The position numbers and the translations under genes were made by a program. A stretch of 64,000 nt of DNA from NCBI RefSeq assembly GCF_019038435.1, contig NZ_JAGPOX010000009.1:1-64000 (forward strand), read 5' to 3'. The notes beneath the pieces are model-generated. The model had not been told where the DNA came from and did no database searches. It saw nothing but the letters and a program-made list of their open reading frames with translations. Positions 14,563 to 21,677 of this stretch are shown piece after piece. Numbering within the stretch: the first letter of the stretch is position 1; every line of letters starts with the position of its first letter. Origin of the DNA: Nocardia alni (GTDB lineage Bacteria > Actinomycetota > Actinomycetes > Mycobacteriales > Mycobacteriaceae).

Positions 14563-15947
14563 GCGAGGATCTGCCGCCCGTCACCGATCTGGTGGACGAC
14601 CGGTGGAGTACCCCGGCGGTGGATCTCGGCCTGGCACTGGAGGATCCGGCCACGGGCGCCGAACTCACGCGGGCTCGCGCCACCGCGCCGGGACGGATCG
14701 ACCGGGCGCTCACGGTGGCCGAGCGGGCGCGCGGTGCGATCACACCCGAGATGCTCGACGATATCGCCGCGACGCTGACACCGCTGCTGCCCTCGATCGC
14801 CGAACTCGATTCCCGCGCAACAGGTGTACCGATCCGGCAGACCGAGCTGCTGGGCGCGATCGTGACGGGATCGTTCCGCCTGGCCGCCGAGCAAGTGCGC
14901 GCGGGCAGCCTGCGTGCCGACCACGACGGCGTGCGAGTGGAACGGCTGCCGCTCGGCCCGGCGCTGTGCCTGGTGCCGTGGAACGCGCCGGCTCCGATGG
15001 CCGCGCACAAGGTGGCCAACGCGCTGGCCGCGGGATGTCCGGTGATCCTCAAGGTGAGCGAGCTGGCGCCCTACAGTGCCGGACCGCTGGGCCGGGCGAT
15101 CGCCGAACATGTTCCGCCCGGCATGTTCCAGCTGGTGCACGGCGGTCCCGAGACCGGGATGAGGCTGACCGCCGACCCGCGTGTACAGGCCGTCTCGTTC
15201 ACCGGTGGTCTGGTCGGCGGACGGTCGGTGGCCGCGGCATCCGCCGCGCTGTTGCGCCCCACGCAACTCGAACTCGGCGGCAACAACCCCCTGCTGGTGT
15301 TGCCCGACGCCGATCCGGACACAGCCGCCCGGATGGCGGCCGAACTGCTAACCACCCTCAACGGTCAGTGGTGCCGCGCGCTGGGCCGGCTGGTGCTACC
15401 GGTCCGGCACGCCGCCGGAATTCTCGAGGCCATCGGAAAACGCCTGGCGGCCTTGCGGTTCGGCGCACCGCTGGATCGCGCGACCGAATTCGGCCCGCTG
15501 GTGCACTCCCGGCACGTGCGCGTCGTGCGCGCGGCCGTCGACGCACACCGGCACACCAGTTTCGGCCGGCCGCCGCCCACCGGGAACTTCGTCGCGCCCA
15601 CCCTGCTCGACGGGGATCTGGCCGAGGAGGTGTTCGGCCCGGTCGCCGGGGTCGTCACCTACGACTCGGTCCCGGAGGCGGTGCGGCTGATCAATGCCCT
15701 GCCATATGGGCTGGAGGGCTACGTCTGCGGTACCGACGAGGAGTTCGCCCTCGGCGTGGCGCGGCAGATCCGCGCCGGTGAGGTGAAGGTGAACGGGTCG
15801 TCGATCATGAGCCTGCACCTCATGACACCCCGCCCGGCGTGGGGGGGGTCGGGGCTGGGGGAGGAGGGCGCCGCGGAAACGCTGCGGTTCTTCACCGGGG
15901 CCCGCGTGGTCGGCGTCGAGGGCCGCTTCGCCCTGCACACCTCGTGA
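14559..15947 (+). CDS. Aldehyde dehydrogenase-family protein
   Basis: A 462-residue NAD(P)-dependent dehydrogenase. The N-terminus is compact, then LVPWNAPAPM, KVSELAPYSA, SFTGGLVGG and the ELGGNNPLL glutamate motif. The catalytic cysteine is in NGQWCRALGR, where most relatives have GQ-C with a smaller residue before it. The C-terminal EVFGPVAGVV and VNGSS elements are normal. It overlaps the acyl-CoA dehydrogenase gene by four bases and is followed, again with four-base overlap, by a flavin hydroxylase. The operon would oxidise an aldehyde formed in an aromatic or side-chain pathway. Confidence 0.82.
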   Translation: MSEDLPPVTDLVDDRWSTPAVDLGLALEDPATGAELTRARATAPGRIDRALTVAERARGAITPEMLDDIAATLTPLLPSIAELDSRATGVPIRQTELLGAIVTGSFRLAAEQVRAGSLRADHDGVRVERLPLGPALCLVPWNAPAPMAAHKVANALAAGCPVILKVSELAPYSAGPLGRAIAEHVPPGMFQLVHGGPETGMRLTADPRVQAVSFTGGLVGGRSVAAASAALLRPTQLELGGNNPLLVLPDADPDTAARMAAELLTTLNGQWCRALGRLVLPVRHAAGILEAIGKRLAALRFGAPLDRATEFGPLVHSRHVRVVRAAVDAHRHTSFGRPPPTGNFVAPTLLDGDLAEEVFGPVAGVVTYDSVPEAVRLINALPYGLEGYVCGTDEEFALGVARQIRAGEVKVNGSSIMSLHLMTPRPAWGGSGLGEEGAAETLRFFTGARVVGVEGRFALHTS

Positions 15948-17086
15948 GCGTCGTCGTGGTGGTCGGCGCCGGACCGGTCGGCCTCACCGCCGCGCTCGCG
16001 CTGGCCCGGCGCGGGATCGAGGTGACCGTGCTGGAACGGGGCACGGCCCTGGCCGCCGAATCGCGCGCGTCCACCTTCCACCCGCCGACACTCGAGATGC
16101 TGGAAACGCTCGGCGTGCTGAAACCGTTGCTGGACAGGGGGATCGTGGCCTCCACCTTCCAGTACCGGGATCGCGGCGGTGATGAGATCGCCACCCTGGA
16201 CCTGGGCGTACTGGCCGCCGACACAAGGTATCCGTTCCGGGTGCAGTGTGAGCAGAGCAAGCTCACCCCGATTCTGCTCGACGCACTTCCCGGTACGGCC
16301 CGGGTGCGCTTCGGACACGAGGTGCACGGGGTGTCGATGGATGGCGACGGCGTCGTCGTGCACACCGCACGCGGACCGGTGATCGGGGACTGGGTGATCG
16401 GTGCGGACGGTGCGCATTCGGCGGTCCGGCACGCGCTGAACGCCCGATTCGACGGCAGCACCTATCCGGAACGCTTCCTGGTGGCATCGGTCGACGAGGA
16501 TCTGGCCGCGGCCCTGCCCGGTCTCGCACCGATCAACTACGTGTTCGATCCGGCCGAATGGCTCGTGTTGCTGCGAACCCCGGAACATTGGCGGGTACTG
16601 CTGCCTACCCCCGCTGATACGCCCGAAGACGCCGAATTGGCCAGGCTGCCACAGCGGTTGACCGCGGTCGCCGATCTGGGCCGACCATGGCGGCTCCTGC
16701 ACAGCTCTCTCTACACAGTCCACCAGCGGGTCGCGGACCGTTTCCGGATCGGCCGGGCACTTCTCGCCGGTGATGCGGCACACGTGAACAACCCCCTCGG
16801 CGGCATGGGTATGAACAGCGGCATCCATGACGCTGTAGGCCTGGCCGAGGCACTGGCCGCCGTGTTCGACGGCGGACCCGAGACAGTGCTGGACGCCGCG
16901 GCCGATCGCCGCCGCACCGTGGCAGTGGAGCACGTGCAACGCACCAGCCACGCCAACTGGGAACGACTGCGCGGCCACGATAACGACTTCCGCGAGCACC
17001 TGCGCACCCTGGCCGCCGATCCGGCCGCTGCGCGCGCCTATCTGCGTCGCGCCTGTCTGATCGATTCCCTGGAGCCACAACCGTGA
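15944..17086 (+). CDS. FAD-dependent aromatic hydroxylase (PHBH family)
   Basis: The protein has 380 residues, with its start at GTG 15944 within the GTGA overlap. The three flavoprotein monooxygenase signatures are present: GAGPVGLTAALALARRGIEV (GxGxxG) at the N-terminus, the DG motif VIGADGAHSAVR near residue 150, and the GD motif LLAGDAAHVNNPLGGMGMN near residue 280. Relatives hydroxylate phenolic or N-heteroaromatic rings with NAD(P)H and oxygen. It is the third gene of the IclR-linked operon. The protein lacks the C-terminal thioredoxin-like domain of larger phenol hydroxylases. Confidence 0.83.
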   Translation: MSVVVVVGAGPVGLTAALALARRGIEVTVLERGTALAAESRASTFHPPTLEMLETLGVLKPLLDRGIVASTFQYRDRGGDEIATLDLGVLAADTRYPFRVQCEQSKLTPILLDALPGTARVRFGHEVHGVSMDGDGVVVHTARGPVIGDWVIGADGAHSAVRHALNARFDGSTYPERFLVASVDEDLAAALPGLAPINYVFDPAEWLVLLRTPEHWRVLLPTPADTPEDAELARLPQRLTAVADLGRPWRLLHSSLYTVHQRVADRFRIGRALLAGDAAHVNNPLGGMGMNSGIHDAVGLAEALAAVFDGGPETVLDAAADRRRTVAVEHVQRTSHANWERLRGHDNDFREHLRTLAADPAAARAYLRRACLIDSLEPQP

Positions 17087-17492
17087 CCGGGGCGGACCTG
17101 GGCCCGCGAGACCCGGCACGCCCCAGGGGTGCGATCACCGCGCAGCACCCACTGGACAGGTCACGTTGACACCTGCGCCCGCGGCCTCGAACCGTTCGAC
17201 GTTCGCCTTCCCCGATCCCGACGGCACCGCCGGTCACGATGATGACCCTCCGATACCACCGGCCATTGCGGCTGCCGACGGTCATCCGGGCGGGCTTCAC
17301 CGGGCTCGAATGCAACACCCGCCCGACAGCGGACTTCTTGTCTACCAGCAGCTGTGTGACATCGCCCGGCCGCTGCGCGCTGTCGGTCAGCCTCGGACCG
17401 CGCTCCTGTGGGAACTGCTGCACATCGGCCTCCCGTAGGCCCGAAGCCCGGGTGACCGCCCGCCGCCGCGACGATCCGGTAAGGATATTGCT
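17087..17492. other. Non-coding stretch holding a decayed SDR fragment
   Basis: These 406 bases carry no intact gene. The only recognisable content is a broken short-chain dehydrogenase N-terminus on the minus strand at 17135-17285. The rest, 17286-17492, shows no family on either strand. The ribosome binding site of the following aldehyde dehydrogenase (AAGGA) is near 17480. Confidence 0.5.
17135..17285 (-). pseudogene. Decayed short-chain dehydrogenase N-terminal fragment
   Basis: Reading the minus strand from ATG 17285 gives RVIIVTGGAVGIG, the SDR strand 1 and glycine motif. Removing one G from the GGGG run near 17192 continues it as KANVERFEAAGAGVNV, the expected helix and second strand, until TGA at 17137-17135. 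It is therefore a truncated SDR with one frameshift and no catalytic half. It is probably a deletion relic of a dehydrogenase once belonging to the neighbouring catabolic genes. Confidence 0.6.
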
Positions 17493-18926
17493 GTGACCGA
17501 TACATATATCGTTCGGGAGAATCCGGCGCGCCCTGCAGAGATCGTCGGGTCGGTCGTGGTAGCCGGTCCGGATGTGGTGGATGACGTTGTGCGCCAGGCG
17601 TATCAGGGTTCCATCGCATGGTCGGATCGACCGATGCCGGAGCGAGTGGCGGTGCTGGCACAGGCCGCCGACCAGCTCGACGCGCGACGTACGGAGCTGT
17701 CGGTTCTGCTGGCACGGGAAACAGGTAAACCGGTCGCCGACTGCCGCGGGGAGATCGGTTTCGCCGCACAGTATCTGCGGTGGGTGCACGATACCGCCCC
17801 TCGGGTGCTCGCGGCCTCGACGCTGGACGACGCGCAAGGACGACTGCGCTGTACCCCGCGGCCGTTCGGGGTGATAGCCGCGATCACACCGTGGAACGCG
17901 CCGATCATCCTGGCGATGGTCAAACTCGGACCGGCGCTCGCCGCGGGAAATAGCGTGGTGCTCAAGCCTTCTCCGCTGGCGCCCTTGGCGGTGACGGAGG
18001 TGGCGGGCCTGCTGCCTGGGGTGTGGGTCTTACACGGTGGACCCGAGACCGTGCGGGCGCTGGTCGCTCATCCACTGGTCGGCAAGGTCGCCTTCACCGG
18101 CGGTGAGCAGGCGGGGCGCAGTATCGCCGCAGCGGCGGGACGGGCATTGAAACCGGTCCTGTTGGAGCTCGGCGGCAACGATCCCGCGATCTTCCTGGAC
18201 GATTTCGCGCTCGGCCCCGACGATTACGAACGCCTGGTCCTCGCGTCGTTCGCGACATCGGGGCAGGTATGCATGGCCGCCAAGCGGCTGTACGTGCCCG
18301 AGGCCCGGCGCGAGGAGTTCATCGAGTCCTATCTGGCAGCCGCACAACGGATTCTCGTCGTCGGCGATCCACTCGACGAGCATGTCACGATGGGCCCGGT
18401 GGTGAGCCGTGCGGCGGCAGACAGACTCACCGGCCTGGTCGCCGACGCCCGCGCACGCGGCGGCCGGATCCTGCCCTTGGCCCGAGTGCCGCAGGATACC
18501 GGCGGATATTTCGTCACGCCGGCCCTGGCGCTCGACCTGCCCGACGACGCACCCCTGGTGTGCCGGGAGCAGTTCGGGCCGATCGTCCCGCTGTCGACCT
18601 ACACCACCGAGGACGAGGTGCTGGACCGGGCCAATAACTCGGACCAGGGACTGGGCGCTTCGGTATGGTCCGCCGACGAGGATCGCGCCTTCCGTATCGC
18701 CGCCCGCGTACAGGCCGGTTTCACCTTCGTGAACACCCACAACCGCACGGGCATGTCGCTGCGAGCACCGTTCGGCGGCACCAAGAACAGCGGTTTCGGA
18801 CGCGAATTCGGAGAGGAGGGCCTACACGAATACGTGCAGACCACCGTCGTCCATGCCCCGGCCGCATTTCGCACGGGCGGCACCGGAATGTCGGCCGGCG
18901 CGTATCCCGGAGCCGACGGGAGTTGA
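17493..18926 (+). CDS. Aldehyde dehydrogenase
   Basis: A full-length, 477-residue NAD(P)-dependent aldehyde dehydrogenase from GTG 17493. All family motifs are present: ITPWNAPIIL, LKPSPLAPL, VAFTGGEQAGR, LELGGNDPAIF with the general-base Glu, TSGQVCMAAKR with the catalytic Cys, EQFGPIVPL, and FGGTKNSGFGREFG near the end. It is closest in style to the betaine/vanillin/succinate-semialdehyde dehydrogenase group. It is separated from the preceding operon by the SDR relic and has its own ribosome binding site. It is a second aldehyde oxidiser in the same region. Confidence 0.85.
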   Translation: MTDTYIVRENPARPAEIVGSVVVAGPDVVDDVVRQAYQGSIAWSDRPMPERVAVLAQAADQLDARRTELSVLLARETGKPVADCRGEIGFAAQYLRWVHDTAPRVLAASTLDDAQGRLRCTPRPFGVIAAITPWNAPIILAMVKLGPALAAGNSVVLKPSPLAPLAVTEVAGLLPGVWVLHGGPETVRALVAHPLVGKVAFTGGEQAGRSIAAAAGRALKPVLLELGGNDPAIFLDDFALGPDDYERLVLASFATSGQVCMAAKRLYVPEARREEFIESYLAAAQRILVVGDPLDEHVTMGPVVSRAAADRLTGLVADARARGGRILPLARVPQDTGGYFVTPALALDLPDDAPLVCREQFGPIVPLSTYTTEDEVLDRANNSDQGLGASVWSADEDRAFRIAARVQAGFTFVNTHNRTGMSLRAPFGGTKNSGFGREFGEEGLHEYVQTTVVHAPAAFRTGGTGMSAGAYPGADGS

Positions 18927-19014
18927 CCGCACCGCCCGATCACCGGGCGCATTGTGCGGTCGGCCAAGCGACCCGTGACCCGGTATATCTGCGGGCATTC
19001 TCGGTCGATCGAGT

Positions 19015-19091
19015 CGATATCGCTGTAGCACAACACTTTCTGGACCCGTGCGACGCGCATCCGGTTCGGCCGAACCGCAGCGGTGCCGCCG
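19015..19091. repeat. Imperfect 77-bp direct repeat, copy 1
   Basis: This copy matches 19209-19285 in 61 of 77 positions without gaps. Copy 2 spans the stop codon and 3' flank of the first neocarzinostatin-fold gene. In copy 1 the matching stop triplet is changed (TGA to CGA on the minus strand), so it looks like the decayed end of a duplicated gene of that family. The rest of 18927-19259 contains no gene I can support. Confidence 0.55.
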
Positions 19092-19208
19092 AACAAGGTC
19101 CTGCCCAATCTGCGGTGCGGCACGTTCAAACGACTACGAGCCGTCCTATCTGCTGGATCGCAGCGGACACGTCGGCACGGTGGCGGTGGGATCGGCGGTC
19201 GGTTCATT

Positions 19209-19285
19209 CGATATCGCTGTGGCACAACACTTCGTGGGCCTGCGCGTTACGTATCAGGTTCAGCCGAACGACAGCGGTGTCGCGG
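19209..19285. repeat. Imperfect 77-bp direct repeat, copy 2
   Basis: This is the partner of the repeat at 19015-19091 (79 percent identical). It covers the last nine codons of the 19260-19673 gene and about 50 bases beyond it. The best-kept block is the flank CGATATCGCTGT-GCACAACACTT, outside the coding part, which could be a conserved 3' signal. Confidence 0.55.
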
Positions 19286-19673
19286 ACAGTATGTGTGCCG
19301 GGTCGGTCAGGCTGGTCACGCCGATGATGCAGGTTCCCGGTGCGGCCGCGCAGTTGGTTCCACCGATCGAACCGACGAGCGCGATCGCCGATCCGCGGTT
19401 GGGTTGCCAGATGCCGCGACCGTCCGCGTGGCCCAGGAGCGATCCGCTCAGGTTGCAGTCGTTCGGGCCTGCCACCTTCGCCAGGCACTGGCCCACCGCG
19501 ACCTGGGCCAGGTTGGCCGGTAGGCCACTGAGCGCGACGCTGATGGTCTGACCGGCGTGCAGGCCGGTCGTCTGGCTCACCGACACGGTGGCTGCCGCGG
19601 CCGACGGCGCCGCGCCGAGGACTGCCGCCGCCACCGTGATGGGTAGGGCGAAGCGTAGTGCGATTGTTCTCAT
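19260..19673 (-). CDS. Secreted neocarzinostatin-family protein
   Basis: This 137-residue precursor starts at ATG 19673 behind a perfect AGGAGG. A signal peptide ends near APSAAAA. The mature 110-residue domain has the immunoglobulin-like neocarzinostatin apoprotein pattern: TTGLHAGQTISVALSGLP, VAVGQCLA, NDCNLSG and TCIIGVTSL. The four cysteines are spaced for two disulfides, as in the apoprotein. Family members in producers bind enediyne chromophores, but homologues in Nocardia and mycobacteria have no known ligand. It overlaps the upstream homologue by four bases. No enediyne synthase is nearby. Confidence 0.82.
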   Translation of the reverse strand: MRTIALRFALPITVAAAVLGAAPSAAAATVSVSQTTGLHAGQTISVALSGLPANLAQVAVGQCLAKVAGPNDCNLSGSLLGHADGRGIWQPNRGSAIALVGSIGGTNCAAAPGTCIIGVTSLTDPAHILSATPLSFG

Positions 19674-20257
19674 GGGTTCCTCCTGGGTTTTCGCCGGCGG
19701 TCGACGAGGGTGACGGCGGTGACGATGAGTAGCAGGGCGGCGGTGATGCTCCACAATGTGGTGGACGGGCCTCGGGTGTCGGTGTTCGACTGTTGCGCCG
19801 TGGCGGACGGGGCGACGGCTGTCGAGGGCAGTTGTGAGCCCGCGAAACCGATGGCGATCTGTGCCGAGTTCGCCGTCAGCAGCGCGGGCGGTTCGGTGCC
19901 CGGTAGTGGCGCGGCCGCGATGACGCACTGCTGGCGCAGACAGTCGATGTCCTGGAAATGTGAACGCGCGGTGAGGGTTACGGTGGGAAAGGTGCCGTCA
20001 TCGGAGATATTGACGAAGCTCGCGCCGCCGTCGAGGTCACAGTCGTGCAGCCCGTTGGTGTAGCCCTTCTTGCACAACCCCACCGCCACGGCCGCGAGGC
20101 CGGGCCGGAATTCGCTGCCGTTGACGGTGATTCGCTGTCCTTCGGCGAGGTCGGTGACCGCGCTCACCCGCAGAGTCGCCGCGGGTGCGGCGGAGGCTGT
20201 GGGTGCGAGCACGATCGCGGCGGCGAGGGCCGATAACAGGGCGGCGGAACGGATCAC
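19670..20257 (-). CDS. Neocarzinostatin-family protein with C-terminal membrane anchor
   Basis: A 195-residue precursor from GTG 20257 (AGGAGG upstream). It has a signal peptide ending at TASAAPA and a neocarzinostatin-type domain (VTDLAEGQRITVNGSEF, AVAVGLCKKG, HDCDLDGG, DCLRQQCVIAAA) with paired cysteines. A Ser/Thr/Gln linker follows, then one transmembrane helix (LWSITAALLLIVTAVTLV) and the basic tail DRRRKPRR. It is thus displayed outside and anchored in the membrane. It sits between a polytopic membrane protein and the soluble homologue in one operon, suggesting a surface ligand-binding relay. Confidence 0.82.
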   Translation of the reverse strand: MIRSAALLSALAAAIVLAPTASAAPAATLRVSAVTDLAEGQRITVNGSEFRPGLAAVAVGLCKKGYTNGLHDCDLDGGASFVNISDDGTFPTVTLTARSHFQDIDCLRQQCVIAAAPLPGTEPPALLTANSAQIAIGFAGSQLPSTAVAPSATAQQSNTDTRGPSTTLWSITAALLLIVTAVTLVDRRRKPRRNP

Positions 20258-21348
20258 GGGGTGCCTCCTTCGAGGGCCGCGGCATCGATTGCCGATACCG
20301 CCGTGAGGCGTCCCGGCAGCAGCGCGGCGAGCGCCGTGGGGATGGCCAGGATGGTCAGGGCGTTCCCGGCGCCGATGAGCTGCCCTGGCACGGATACCAG
20401 TACGAGCCCGATCCCTCCGCCCGCGACAACCGCCAGTAGGGTCGCCGTCGCCGCCCGGATATCGTGCGGTACAACGAGGTCGAGACCGCGCAGAGCGCGC
20501 GCCGCGGCGGCCAGGACGACGGCGATGCCGATCGCCGAGGTGACCGGCCCCGGCGCGGTGGCGACGAGAATAGAGCCTCCCGACGCCAGAACGAGCAGTG
20601 GTGCAATGGATTCGGCGCGCGGACCCGGTATCGCGACGGCCACCACGGCGAGTACGGCGGCAGGCAGCAGGAGCAGCGCCTGGTCGCGGTCGAGCACATT
20701 CCAGCGGAACAGCAGCAGGTGCAGGGCAGGCAGCACGGCCCCGCCCGCGACGAATCCCACCGCGACATACACCGGCGGATATCGCCACGGCATCCGGGGC
20801 CCCCGCATCGGGCCGGATTCCCACTGTGTAGCAGGTGGTTTCGCGATCACGACCAGACCGAGCAGTAGCACCGCGGCGCCCGCGCCCGCGAGGCCCGCAC
20901 CGGGCGTACTCGCGCATGCCGCCGCCGACGCCGCGGCCGAGGCCACCCCGGCCGCCGAGGCCACCTGCCAACCGGTCAGCGCGGGCGGCTCCCGCCAGGC
21001 CGATATGCGACCGCGGACCAGGACCGGACCGGTGGATGCCCCGGCGCACAGCACGGCTGCCGTGAAAACCCACTTCTGGTCGACCGTACCGGCGATCACC
21101 ATCGATACCCCGGCCAGTACGGCACAGACGCCGATCCCGCGTAGGCCCACCCGCCATCGCGACTCGAAAACCGCTGTCGCACAACCGAGAAGCACTGCCG
21201 CCGCCCCGATGTATCCGACCACGTCGCCCGGCACGCCCAGCACACCGCCGAGCGGCGCCCTGAGCAGCGCCACCTGCCCGCCGACCAGGGGCCCGGCCAC
21301 CGCTCCGGCCAGAATCAGCCCCGCCGCACCGGTCCGGCCGCCGGCCAT
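20254..21348 (-). CDS. Polytopic membrane protein of the neocarzinostatin-fold operon
   Basis: A 364-residue, strongly hydrophobic protein with roughly ten to twelve membrane segments and few charged residues. The start at ATG 21348 lies two bases from the stop of a 25-codon leader frame, and its end overlaps the next gene by four bases. The regular Gly/Ala-rich helices look like a transporter of the major facilitator type. I see the loop FESRWRVGLRG after segment 2-3 but no decisive signature. By position it could move the ligand bound by the two secreted proteins. Confidence 0.6.
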   Translation of the reverse strand: MAGGRTGAAGLILAGAVAGPLVGGQVALLRAPLGGVLGVPGDVVGYIGAAAVLLGCATAVFESRWRVGLRGIGVCAVLAGVSMVIAGTVDQKWVFTAAVLCAGASTGPVLVRGRISAWREPPALTGWQVASAAGVASAAASAAACASTPGAGLAGAGAAVLLLGLVVIAKPPATQWESGPMRGPRMPWRYPPVYVAVGFVAGGAVLPALHLLLFRWNVLDRDQALLLLPAAVLAVVAVAIPGPRAESIAPLLVLASGGSILVATAPGPVTSAIGIAVVLAAAARALRGLDLVVPHDIRAATATLLAVVAGGGIGLVLVSVPGQLIGAGNALTILAIPTALAALLPGRLTAVSAIDAAALEGGTP

Positions 21349-21349
21349 C

Positions 21350-21427
21350 TCAGCGCACCGCCTCGGGGTGATGCGGTGGCCGCGGCCACATGGCGGCGCG
21401 GTGACCGCGCGGCAGGGTGGTGGTCAT
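21350..21427 (-). CDS. Possible 25-residue leader peptide
   Basis: ATG 21427 is preceded by AGGAG and opens a 25-codon frame (MTTTLPRGHRAAMW start, HHPEAVR end) that stops one base before the ATG of the membrane protein. This junction implies translational coupling. It is rich in Pro, His and Arg and has no known family. It would be the first product of the neocarzinostatin-fold operon. Confidence 0.35.
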   Translation of the reverse strand: MTTTLPRGHRAAMWPRPPHHPEAVR

Positions 21428-21445
21428 CTCCACACTCCTACACTT

Positions 21446-21462
21446 GTTTCTCAGACGGAAAC
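21446..21462. promoter_or_regulatory. GTTTC-N7-GAAAC operator, copy 2
   Basis: GTTTC-TCAGACG-GAAAC lies 19 bases upstream of the minus-strand leader start. It is followed by GAG-GTTTC, so a second overlapping repeat GAAAC-GAG-GTTTC spans 21458-21470. Arms and spacing are identical to copies 1 and 3. Confidence 0.6.
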
Positions 21463-21641
21463 GAGGTTTCGGATTGGCCATATTGAAACCCGCGCTACCG
21501 GCGAGTGTCAAGGCGGCGGCGCATATCCCCACTGCACCCCAACACAATTCAGTTACCTGGGATTACCGCGGCGTGAAATCCGATCTCCCCCCTGGACAGA
21601 TCGGCGACCCGGGGTACAGAATCAGCTGTATTGGATACACG

Positions 21642-21658
21642 GTTTCGGTGTAGGAAAC
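21642..21658. promoter_or_regulatory. GTTTC-N7-GAAAC operator, copy 3
   Basis: GTTTC-GGTGTAG-GAAAC ends 19 bases before the ATG of the tandem nitrilase, the first gene of the nine-gene operon. It overlaps a second repeat, TACAC-N7-GTGTA (21636-21652). A repressor bound here would sit on the transcript start region. Confidence 0.6.
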
Positions 21659-21677
21659 ATACGAAAGGGCGTGGCGT

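Noticed and set aside
19260..20257. Enediyne biosynthesis suggested by neocarzinostatin-family proteins
   Set aside because: No enediyne PKS or tailoring genes are visible, and homologues are common in non-producers.
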